A stretch of 64,000 nt of DNA. Origin: Pseudomonadota bacterium. GTDB lineage: Bacteria; Pseudomonadota; Alphaproteobacteria; Rhizobiales; Xanthobacteraceae. Of the stretch, positions 57,720 through 64,000 are shown piece by piece. Where the stretch lies: positions 27,203 through 91,202 of the forward strand of contig JAEXYA010000017.1 of assembly GCA_023451825.1 (NCBI GenBank), given 5' to 3'. Numbering within the stretch: position 1 is the stretch's first letter; every line of letters begins with the position of its first letter. The position numbers were made by a program, and so were the translations under genes. The notes below the pieces were generated by a model. That model was not told where the DNA came from and did not search any database. It saw only the letters and a list, made by a program, of their open reading frames with translations.

Positions 57720-58199
57720 ATGTCCCTTGAATCCGTCCGCGCCGATCTCGCCGCCAAGGCGCCTGATCTCGTCATCACCGTCACCGACAAGAGCTCTGCC
57801 ACCGTCGCCCTCGCGGCCGAGGCGCTGGGTGTGGAGCCTGGGCAGATTGCCAAGACGCTGTCGGTGCGGGTCGGCGATCGCGTCGTATTGGTGGTGACCA
57901 AGGGCACCGCGCGGCTGGACAACAAGAAGGCGCGCGAGGCGCTGGGCGGCAAACCGCGCATGCTCGGCGCGGAAGAGGTGGTGGCGCTGACCGGCCATCC
58001 CGTCGGCGGCGTCTGCCCGTTCGGACTGGCGACACCGCTGCAGGTTTATTGCGACGTGTCGCTGAAGGAATTCACTGAGGTGTGGCCGGCAGCAGGATCG
58101 ACCAACAGCTCGGTTTGCGTGACACCGGACCGATTGGCGGAGTTGACCGGAGCGACCTGGGTGGATGTGGCGCAGGCACCAGCGGAGCCGCAGCCGTAG
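57720..58199 (+). CDS. YbaK/EbsC family aminoacyl-tRNA deacylase
   Basis: This is a 159-residue trans-editing-domain protein (ProXp/YbaK type) that hydrolyses mischarged tRNA such as Cys- or Ala-tRNAPro. Visible signatures are QIAKTLSVRVGDRVVLVVTK with the catalytic Lys region, VVALTGHPVGGVCPFGLATP and AAGSTNSSVCVTPDRLAEL. The ATG at 57720 (MSLESVRADL) gives the family N-terminus. Its TAG stop lies in the arm of the palindrome at 58194. Confidence 0.92.
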   Translation: MSLESVRADLAAKAPDLVITVTDKSSATVALAAEALGVEPGQIAKTLSVRVGDRVVLVVTKGTARLDNKKAREALGGKPRMLGAEEVVALTGHPVGGVCPFGLATPLQVYCDVSLKEFTEVWPAAGSTNSSVCVTPDRLAELTGATWVDVAQAPAEPQP

Positions 58200-58294
58200 G
58201 ATGGGTTGAGCGGAGGCGCGCAGCGCCGGAGCGATACCCATCACGGCCGGGCGCTTGCGGTGATGGGTATCGCTGCGCTCAACCCATCCTACGG
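58194..58294. repeat. Intergenic palindrome (GTAGGATGGGTTGAGCG family), copy 3
   Basis: CCGTAGGATGGGTTGAGCGG and CGCTCAACCCATCCTACGG are the outer arms; ATACCCATCAC and GTGATGGGTAT the inner arms. It supplies the TAG stop of the YbaK gene (58197-58199). Confidence 0.92.
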
Positions 58295-58440
58295 CCGCGC
58301 ATATCCGGAGCATGAATCAACTGCCGGAGACCACTCCCGCAGTCCGCACATTGCTATTTTTCCAGCCCCCTCGACATCGCACATGATGCGCACGATTTTC
58401 CGGGCAACGCGGCCCATTGCCGCCGAACGGACATCGACCC
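58295..58440. other. Intergenic region between the YbaK repeat and the next genes
   Basis: Together with the small frame at 58441-58548 this makes a gap of about 390 bp before the next clear gene. Apart from that frame I see no RNA gene or strong operator here. Confidence 0.4.
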
Positions 58441-58548
58441 ATGCGCAACAAAGCCCCTGCTCAGACCTCGCCATCGTCCCGGACCTGGCGGATTCTGAAT
58501 GCGATGATCGCAGCCGCCGCTGCTGGCCTTAGCACCGCTGGCGTTTGA
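58441..58548 (+). CDS. Possible 35-residue small protein
   Basis: The frame reads MRNKAPAQTSPSSRTWRILN then an Ala-rich end (AMIAAAAAGLSTAGV). It has an ATG but no strong ribosome site, and no homologue is recognised. It could be chance in a GC-rich gap. Confidence 0.2.
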   Translation: MRNKAPAQTSPSSRTWRILNAMIAAAAAGLSTAGV

Positions 58549-58688
58549 GATAAGGCAGCGGACGGGCCATAGCGCCCGTTACGTGCGCGGCGCCCGTCCG
58601 GCAATCTTTTCGCGTTATCCAATTCTTGAAGGTATTTAGCTAAAGTCCCAACCCGGTCGCGCATGATGCCGATCTTGGGGGGAATGGA

Positions 58689-59210
58689 ATGCGGCTTGTG
58701 CCGGTCAGCGATGCCGATCGCAGCTGGGGCGCCCTGAAGGCGCAATGGCGCAAGGCTGCCGATGCTGCCGAGGAAGATTTCTCGACCTATGCGCTTGGCA
58801 CCTTCGCTGCGCTCGACCCGCTGGTGCAGAGCGGCAAAGGCAATCTCTACGCGCTCTATGACGGCACCGCCGCGCAGGCGTTCTGCCAGGTCAACAAACT
58901 CCTGATGCCGAAATTCGAAGGCCCGGTGCTGCGCGCACGCTTCATGACGATCTCGCCCGCTTACGATCTCGGCTCCGCCGGGGCCGACAAATACGGCCAG
59001 CTGCTGATCGAACTGTTTTCCGGCGTGGTCTGGCTGTCGCGCAATGCGCTGGCGTCGCACCATGTGCTGTTTCATCTGCGCAGCCCGGCCGATGCAGGCT
59101 TTTTGGCGCCGCTGCGGACACCGGTGCCGGATTCGCCATTCCAGCGCTTCGCCATTCATGGCGCTTGGGTCGAATGCGACCTCAAGATCCACGAGCTGGA
59201 AGAGGCGTGA
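58689..59210 (+). CDS. Hypothetical protein, possibly GNAT-like
   Basis: This is a 173-residue protein, no family recognised with certainty. It opens MRLVPVSDADRSWGALKAQW and contains GNLYALYDGTAAQAFCQVNK, VLRARFMTISPAYDLGSAGA, KYGQLLIELFSGVVWLSRNA. The alternating beta/alpha pattern resembles an acetyltransferase-like fold, but no acetyl-CoA loop can be named. GGGGGGAATG precedes the ATG. Same strand as the GntR gene 63 bp downstream. Confidence 0.65.
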   Translation: MRLVPVSDADRSWGALKAQWRKAADAAEEDFSTYALGTFAALDPLVQSGKGNLYALYDGTAAQAFCQVNKLLMPKFEGPVLRARFMTISPAYDLGSAGADKYGQLLIELFSGVVWLSRNALASHHVLFHLRSPADAGFLAPLRTPVPDSPFQRFAIHGAWVECDLKIHELEEA

Positions 59211-59266
59211 TTGCCGCATTGCGGCAGCGTGTATCTTGCGCCTCCTCATGGGCAATGATAGCCCGC

Positions 59267-59285
59267 TTGTACGATGACCGGACAA
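59267..59285. promoter_or_regulatory. GntR operator candidate overlapping the gntR start codon
   Basis: TTGTACGATGACCGGACAA is an imperfect 19-bp palindrome (TTGT...ACAA ends). Its first 13 bases recur exactly 94 bp upstream of dctP at 63411. It spans the ATG at 59274. Confidence 0.6.
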
Positions 59286-60068
59286 GCCAAACATTCTGCA
59301 CGCAAGAACGGCGGTCGAGCGACGAGGGCTGGCGCGACCCAGCCGGCTTTGCTTCGCCCGCTCAATCCCGTGCGTCGCCGCACCGAGGAAGTGGTCGAGC
59401 GCATCGCCGCGCAGATCACCGACGGCAAACTGCCGGCCGGTGCGCGGCTGCCGACCGAACAGGCGATGATGACCGCCATGGGCGTCAGCCGCACCGTGGT
59501 GCGCGAGGCGATCTCGGCGCTGCGCGCCCGCGGCCTCGTCACCACACGGCAGGGCGCCGGCGCTTTTGTCAGCAGCGATGCCAACGCGCAACCTTATGCC
59601 ATCGATCCCGAAGGGCTGGGGTCGCTGGACAGCGTGATCGAGATCCTCGAGCTCCGCACGGCCGTGGAAATGGAGGCCGCAGCGATTGCCAGCGAGCGTG
59701 CCACGGCGGCGCAGATCAAGGCCATCGCGAAAGCCGCCAACATCTTCACCCGCGCCATCGCCAAAGGCGACCGCGCGATCAAGGAAGATTTCGATTTTCA
59801 CTACGCCATCGCCGTCGGCACGCAGAATTCGCGCTTTGTCGGCTTCCTCGAATTCCTCGGCGGCTTGATCATCCCGCGCCAGAGCATCCGCACCTTCGAT
59901 GGAAATGTCGATCTACAGACGCGCTATCTCGAAAGCATCGAGAAAGAGCATCAGATGATCGTCGATGCGATCGGTGAGCGCTCGCCACGCAAGGCCCGCG
60001 AGGCGATGCGGCGGCATCTGGTGAATGGCAAGGCCAGGTACAAGCAGTTGGCGAATGAAGCGGGGTAG
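59274..60068 (+). CDS. GntR-family regulator, FadR subfamily
   Basis: This is a 264-residue regulator: a winged HTH (VVERIAAQITDGKLPAGARL, PTEQAMMTAMGVSRTVVREA, ISALRARGLVTTRQGAGAFV) and an all-helical FCD effector domain (VIEILELRTAVEMEAAAIAS; DFDFHYAIAVGTQNSRFVGF; EHQMIVDAIGERSPRKAREA). Residues 1-27 are basic and low-complexity, so the true start could be later, which would place the operator at 59267 in the leader. It probably represses the TRAP genes that are convergent to it. Confidence 0.9.
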   Translation: MTGQAKHSARKNGGRATRAGATQPALLRPLNPVRRRTEEVVERIAAQITDGKLPAGARLPTEQAMMTAMGVSRTVVREAISALRARGLVTTRQGAGAFVSSDANAQPYAIDPEGLGSLDSVIEILELRTAVEMEAAAIASERATAAQIKAIAKAANIFTRAIAKGDRAIKEDFDFHYAIAVGTQNSRFVGFLEFLGGLIIPRQSIRTFDGNVDLQTRYLESIEKEHQMIVDAIGERSPRKAREAMRRHLVNGKARYKQLANEAG

Positions 60069-60073
60069 CTCCC

Positions 60074-60197
60074 TGTCATCCCGGCGAACGCCGGGATCCA
60101 TACACGCTGTCAGCATTGTTCTAACGCGACCGACGTAACCAACCGCGTCTCAATTTTATCTTCGGAGGTTATGGGTCCCGGCGTTCGCCGGGACGAC
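60074..60197. repeat. Intergenic palindrome (GTCATCCCGGCGAACGCCGGG family)
   Basis: GTCATCCCGGCGAACGCCGG and the right arm CCCGGCGTTCGCCGGGACGA pair, with a further inner CCGGGATCCAT/ATGGGTCCCGG match. It lies between convergent gntR and dctM. Confidence 0.9.
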
Positions 60198-60205
60198 GGT
60201 TGTGG

Positions 60206-61495
60206 CTACCTGAATCCGAACGCATGCGGCAGTGCCAGCGAGAACCATGGCACATAGGTCACCAGCATCAACACGGCGAACATCACCCAGTAGAACGGCC
60301 AGATGCCGCGCATCACCTCGTCCACCGACACCTTGCCGATGGCACAGCCGACAAACAACGTGGTGCCGACCGGCGGCGTCAGCAGGCCAATACCGAGATT
60401 GAGCAGCATGATGATGCCGAAATGCACGGGATCGATGCCAAAACTCTTCACCACCGGCAGCAGGATCGGCGTGCAGATCAAGAGCAGCGGCGCGAGATCG
60501 AGCGCCGTGCCGAGGATCAGCAGCATGATGTTGAGCCACATCAGCAGCACGTATTTGTTCGACGAGATGGCGACGAAGAACTCGGTCATCTTGGCCGGCA
60601 TCTGCATCAGCGCCGCGACATAGCCGAAGCAGGAGGCTGTCGCGACCAATGTGAGCACCATCGCCACCGTCTGCAGCGTGCGATAGGTCAGCATTGGCAG
60701 CTCGGACCATTTGTAGTCACGATAGATGAACATGGTGACGAAGAAGGCCCAGACGCAGGCGACGGCGCCAGCTTCGATCGGCGTGAAGATGCCGGTGAGA
60801 ATGCCGCCCAGCACGATGATCAGCGTGATGATGCCCCAGACCGCATCGGTGAGCATCTTGAGCGCCTGCTTCATCGGCACCGGCTCGCCCTTGGGATGGC
60901 CGTCGCGATAGGCGAAATACAGGCAGAGCAGCATGATGGCGAAGCCGAGCAGAAGGCCCGGCACGATGCCCGCAAGGAAGAGACTGGTGATCGACACCAC
61001 GCCACCGGTGGCCAGCGAATAGATCACCGCATTATGGCTCGGCGGCACCATGATGGCCTGCACCGAGGCGGAGATGGTGACATTGGTGGCGAAGACGCGC
61101 GGATAGCCCTGCTTGGCCATTTGCGGGATCATCACCGAACCGATTGCCGATGTATCGGCCACGGACGACCCGGAAATGCCGGACATGATCGTGGTGGCGA
61201 GGATATTCACCTGCGAGAGACCGCCGCGGATACGGGTGAAGCCGATGACGACCGCGGCGAACACCAGGCGCTTGGCCATGCCGCCTTCCGCCATGATGGC
61301 GCCGGCCAGCACGAAGAACGGCACTGTCAGCATCGACACTTTGCCGACACCGGACGAGAGCTGTTGCATCACCGCTTCGACGGGCAGATCGATCCAGAGC
61401 GCGCCGACCAACGCAGCGAGCGCCAGCGCAAAGGCGATGGGCATGCCGATGGCGAAGAAGAAGCACATGCTGAGCAGGAGAACGGCGATATCCAT
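60206..61495 (-). CDS. dctM: TRAP transporter large permease (DctM)
   Basis: This is a 429-residue inner-membrane permease with about 12-13 helices. Family signatures are visible: AGAIMAEGGMAKRLVFAAVV, SGSSVADTSAIGSVMIPQMA, PPSHNAVIYSLATGGVVSIT and GLLTPPVGTTLFVGCAIGKV. It exchanges a carboxylate substrate with Na+. It is the last gene of dctP-dctQ-dctM, preceded by an 84-nt palindrome in the gap to dctQ. Confidence 0.93.
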   Translation of the reverse strand: MDIAVLLLSMCFFFAIGMPIAFALALAALVGALWIDLPVEAVMQQLSSGVGKVSMLTVPFFVLAGAIMAEGGMAKRLVFAAVVIGFTRIRGGLSQVNILATTIMSGISGSSVADTSAIGSVMIPQMAKQGYPRVFATNVTISASVQAIMVPPSHNAVIYSLATGGVVSITSLFLAGIVPGLLLGFAIMLLCLYFAYRDGHPKGEPVPMKQALKMLTDAVWGIITLIIVLGGILTGIFTPIEAGAVACVWAFFVTMFIYRDYKWSELPMLTYRTLQTVAMVLTLVATASCFGYVAALMQMPAKMTEFFVAISSNKYVLLMWLNIMLLILGTALDLAPLLLICTPILLPVVKSFGIDPVHFGIIMLLNLGIGLLTPPVGTTLFVGCAIGKVSVDEVMRGIWPFYWVMFAVLMLVTYVPWFSLALPHAFGFR

Positions 61496-61537
61496 TTATG
61501 ATCCTCTACATTCAGGATGCGCGACACAATTTCAGCC

Positions 61538-61621
61538 GTCATTGCGAGGAGCGTAGCGACGAAGCAATCCAGCTCTTCCTTCACTTGGCTTCTGGATTGC
61601 TTCGCTGCGCTCGCAATGACG
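61538..61621. repeat. Intercistronic palindrome between dctQ and dctM (CGTCATTGCGAGGAGCG family)
   Basis: CGTCATTGCGAGGAGCGTAG and CGCTGCGCTCGCAATGACG are inverted arms; inner GAAGCAATCCAG / CTGGATTGCTTC. TRAP permease cistrons usually abut or overlap, so this lengthens the normal gap. Confidence 0.92.
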
Positions 61622-61628
61622 AAAAAAG

Positions 61629-62195
61629 TCAATCCAGCGGCACATGCGCGTCGCTACCATCCTGCGGCGGCGGGCCGATGGTGAGACGCTCGATGACGAA
61701 CAGCAGCATCATCGCGCCGGATACCGGGATCGGCAGATAGGTGATGCCCACTGATAGCCACGGGAATTCATCGACGGAGTTGCCCCAGGTGGTGTCCACC
61801 AGCGCGCCGCCCCAGACCAGCATGAACAGCGCCATCGCTGCCATCAGCAGCTCGCTGATGAAAGCCGCGACCGCGCGCGCTTTCGGCGGCAGCAGATTGG
61901 TGCCCACCGTCATGTTCATATGGATGCGTTGGCGATAGCAGTTCGCGGCGCCGATGAAGGTGACGGCGACGGTCAGCAGCACCGCCAGCGGCTCGGGCCA
62001 GGAGGCGGCGCTGTTGAGGATGTAGCGGGTATAGACGGCCCAGGGGATGATGAAGGAGATCAGCACCAGCGCGATGCAGGAGATGACCGCGCCGGACCAG
62101 TAGAGCGCGTTCATGGCACGGCGGAAGGCAAGCGCGGGGCCGCGCGCGGTTTCGGTATGATCATCGATCGTTTGTTTGGAGACGGCTTCAGACAT
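61629..62195 (-). CDS. dctQ: TRAP transporter small permease (DctQ)
   Basis: This is a 188-residue inner-membrane protein with four helices (YWSGAVISCIALVLISFIIP; ASWPEPLAVLLTVAVTFIGA; AAFISELLMAAMALFMLVWG; LSVGITYLPIPVSGAMMLLF). The NSAASWPEPLA and RIHMNMT segments are typical of DctQ. The polar N-terminal extension (MSEAVSKQTIDDHTETARGP) is somewhat long for the family. Partner of DctM, separated by repeats from both neighbours. Confidence 0.9.
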   Translation of the reverse strand: MSEAVSKQTIDDHTETARGPALAFRRAMNALYWSGAVISCIALVLISFIIPWAVYTRYILNSAASWPEPLAVLLTVAVTFIGAANCYRQRIHMNMTVGTNLLPPKARAVAAFISELLMAAMALFMLVWGGALVDTTWGNSVDEFPWLSVGITYLPIPVSGAMMLLFVIERLTIGPPPQDGSDAHVPLD

Positions 62196-62218
62196 TCAGA
62201 CCTGTCCACACTCTCTAC

Positions 62219-62303
62219 TGTCATCGCCCGGCTCGACCGGGCGATCCAGTAAACTCAGTCAGCGCGTGTCTACTGGGTCACCCGATCAAGTCGGGTGACG
62301 ACA
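62219..62303. repeat. Intercistronic palindrome between dctP and dctQ (GTCAYCCGGCTTGACCGGG family), copy 2
   Basis: TCATCGCCCGGCTCGACCGG and the right arm ACCCGATCAAGTCGGGTGAC with inner CCAGTA/TACTGG. Same family as 54570-54654. Confidence 0.9.
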
Positions 62304-62312
62304 ATGAAAGCC

Positions 62313-63317
62313 TCAACTTACCGCCGCGATCCGCTTCGTCATGTCCGCATATTTCGCGCCATACTTGTCCCACACCGGCTTCACGGCGTCGCGGAACGGC
62401 GCCTTGTCCACAGAGGTGACGATGTCGGTGCCGACTTCCTTCATCTTCTCCAGCGCCTTGGCTTCGGCTTCGTACCAGAGCACGCGCTGTTCGAGCTGCG
62501 CCTCGCGGCCGACTTTCTTCAGCAACGCCTGATCGTCCGGCGTCAGCTTCATCCACGACGCCTTGGAGAAGACGAGCAGTTCCGGAATGATCAGATGCTC
62601 GGTCATCGAGAAATATTTGGCGACCTGATAATGGTTCTGCGCCACGAAGGACGGCAGATTGTTTTCGGCGCCATCGACGACACCGGTCTGCATGGCGCTG
62701 AACACCTGATCGAACCCCATCGCGACGCCATTGCCGCCGAGCGCGTTCATCGTATCGATGAACAGCGGATTGCCGATCATGCGGATCTTGAGACCCTTGA
62801 GGTCCGCCAGCGTCTTCACCGGACGCTTGCTGTTATAGATATTGCGCGACCCCGCATTCATCCAGCCGAGCGCGACCAGTTTCGTCTTGTCGTTGGACGT
62901 GATCTTATTGAGCAGCTCGTCGCCGATCTCGCCATCGAGCACGGCTTCCATATGCTTGGAGTCGCGGAAGACGAAAGGCATGTTGAAGACGTTGACGTCG
63001 TCCACCACCGGGCCGACGGCGCCGACCGAGATGCGCGCGATCTGCAGCGCGCCGACCTGGGCCTGTTCGATGGCTTCCTTCTCGCCGCCAAGCTGCATGG
63101 AGGGGAACATCTGGATGCTGAGCCGGCCGCCCGTGGCGGATTCCAGCTTCTTGCCCATGCGGACCACGGACTCCACCGTGGGATAGCCGAGCGGGTGAAC
63201 ATCCGACGCCTTGAGCACCATCTTGCTCTGCGCGCTGGCCGGCGCGATGCCGGAGAGCCCCGCAGCGCCAGCCGCGAGCGCGCCCAAGCCGGCTTTCACG
63301 ACTTCTCGCCTGTTCAT
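62313..63317 (-). CDS. dctP: TRAP transporter substrate-binding protein (DctP)
   Basis: This is a 334-residue periplasmic receptor with a signal peptide (VVKAGLGALAAGAAGLSGIA...ASAQ, preceded by MNRRE, Tat-like). DctP-family features are LKASDVHPLGYPTVESVVRM, GGRLSIQMFPSMQLGGEKEA, the substrate-binding Arg in LKGLKIRMIGNPLFIDTMNA and VFSAMQTGVVDGAENNLPSF. Sequence suggests a C4-dicarboxylate or sugar-acid (uronate-like) ligand. The promoter carries a GntR-like operator at 63411. Confidence 0.92.
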   Translation of the reverse strand: MNRREVVKAGLGALAAGAAGLSGIAPASAQSKMVLKASDVHPLGYPTVESVVRMGKKLESATGGRLSIQMFPSMQLGGEKEAIEQAQVGALQIARISVGAVGPVVDDVNVFNMPFVFRDSKHMEAVLDGEIGDELLNKITSNDKTKLVALGWMNAGSRNIYNSKRPVKTLADLKGLKIRMIGNPLFIDTMNALGGNGVAMGFDQVFSAMQTGVVDGAENNLPSFVAQNHYQVAKYFSMTEHLIIPELLVFSKASWMKLTPDDQALLKKVGREAQLEQRVLWYEAEAKALEKMKEVGTDIVTSVDKAPFRDAVKPVWDKYGAKYADMTKRIAAVS

Positions 63318-63410
63318 GGACGAAATCCTCCCTGTGATTTCCCGATAGGCCAGCATTTGCGCCGTTGTTCTTCTTGAACGTCTGGATCGCCATCCGGTCT
63401 GCGCCGGAAT

Positions 63411-63429
63411 TTGTACGATGACCTGACAT
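63411..63429. promoter_or_regulatory. GntR operator candidate upstream of dctP
   Basis: TTGTACGATGACCTGACAT shares its first 13 bases with the element at the gntR start (59267) and has TGT...ACA ends. It lies 94 bp upstream of dctP. Confidence 0.6.
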
Positions 63430-63540
63430 CTAGCATTCAGATCAGCCTGCGACAAGCGGACACATGCAAGCGCAGCTTGCACCAAAGTGCAATGCGCGTG
63501 CGCTGCGAAGGGAGTGGGAAATGTTGGACGCGAAAAACCT

Positions 63541-63627
63541 GTAGGGTGGGCAAAGCGCAGCGTGCCCACCTTCACACGCGCGGCACTTGAAGGTGGGCAC
63601 GTCGCTCCGCTCCTTTGCCCACCCTAC
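63541..63627. repeat. Intergenic palindrome (GTAGGGTGGGCAAAG family), copy 2
   Basis: GTAGGGTGGGCAAAGCGCAG and CTTTGCCCACCCTAC are outer arms; CGTGCCCACCTTCA and TGAAGGTGGGCACG the inner arms. Same family as 5935-6017. Confidence 0.92.
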
Positions 63628-64000
63628 AAGCGACCCGACATTGTTCCTATTTTGTTCTTGACGAAATTCCAGTAAGGATTATTATCCCTCGCGTCCGGCC
63701 CCAGTGAGAGGGGCGAGCGCGATCGTCACGTTCGCGGGGCTGGATGCGGTGGACGCCAAAGTGAGGGCGTCGCGCGGTGCCTTGAAGACGTTCGCCTGCG
63801 GGCGGGACGGACCCTTGCCGGACCTGCCACCGGCTCGGAGATGTCTCACCTTCGGAGGGACGGATGTGAGGTGACGCGTGGCGGACGACCCTCTCCGCGG
63901 TGTCCGGGATCATGCTGCTGCGTCCCCCGGCCCATCGCCTTGGGCCAAATAACGGGGATCTGACCGCTCCCCTGGGCAGGCAGCGGCCCCCAAACACCGC
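63628..64000. other. GC-rich 373-nt tail without a recognised gene
   Basis: A frame is open on the minus strand for about 116 codons, but its sequence is Arg/Pro/Gly-rich and resembles translated non-coding DNA. A GGCCCA/TGGGCC dyad lies near 63940-63957. I cannot name the element. Confidence 0.3.

Noticed and set aside
63657..63997. A 116-codon minus-strand frame at the window end
   Set aside because: Arg/Gly/Pro-rich translation typical of non-coding GC-rich DNA; no ribosome site or domain.
1..64000. tRNA, rRNA, CRISPR arrays, transposases, integrases
   Set aside because: I looked for T-loop motifs, spaced direct repeats and transposase/integrase motifs on both strands and found none that stand.

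Overview
The window looks like chromosomal DNA of a high-GC alphaproteobacterium, most likely of the Bradyrhizobium/Rhodopseudomonas/Afipia/Tardiphaga group (Nitrobacteraceae). This is an inference. It rests on an aa3-type oxidase subunit IV gene beside pntA, a GapR/DUF2312-DUF1244-DUF1036-pyk block, a DUF882 M15-type peptidase, and many 80-125 nt intergenic palindromes of at least five families. I see no rRNA, tRNA, CRISPR array, IS element or phage gene.

Layout. 0-12.9 kb is mainly housekeeping: pntA (cut by the window edge), cytochrome oxidase subunit IV, a Doc/AbrB toxin-antitoxin pair, an M3 oligopeptidase, an XRE regulator with its partner, TerC, an orphan NtrC-type regulator, an L,D-transpeptidase, a GST and a DUF882 peptidase. 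13.0-33.4 kb is an accessory block. It holds a TDT transporter with a cysteine hydrolase, a secreted alpha/beta hydrolase, a GlcG-like/ADH/DJ-1/ABM/ALDH run, a periplasmic molybdenum hydroxylase operon (iorA-iorB-dihaem cytochrome c), three very large winged-helix/STAND-ATPase/helical-repeat regulators side by side, and an AraC regulator. 34-43.3 kb returns to core genes (gapR, DUF1244, DUF1036, pyk, osmC, mscS, rpmJ). 43.5-63.6 kb consists of small metabolic islands, each beside its own regulator: Bug/MaoC with IclR, a decayed higBA locus, a TonB receptor/PepSY operon with TetR, an S9 peptidase with TetR, cell-surface genes (O-antigen ligase, FkbM), and a TRAP transporter with GntR.

How the parts fit. 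The strongest candidate for an undescribed system is the 15.6-33.5 kb block. Four of its regulatory intergenic regions, and none that I found elsewhere, carry a tandem direct repeat of a GTWAAR half-site with an exact 10-bp period. That is the kind of operator bound by OmpR/PhoB-type winged helices, and it suits the three STAND regulators whose own promoters carry it. I infer that the STAND proteins form a signal-integrating regulon for the molybdenum-hydroxylase and alcohol/aldehyde-oxidation genes.

Several other regulator-target pairs carry visible operators: TetR (50.9 kb and 54.5 kb), GntR-TRAP (59.3 and 63.4 kb), IclR (45.5 kb) and Doc/AbrB (2.0 kb). The intergenic palindromes sit inside operons and supply the stop codons of several genes. 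They are almost absent between 6 and 39.8 kb.
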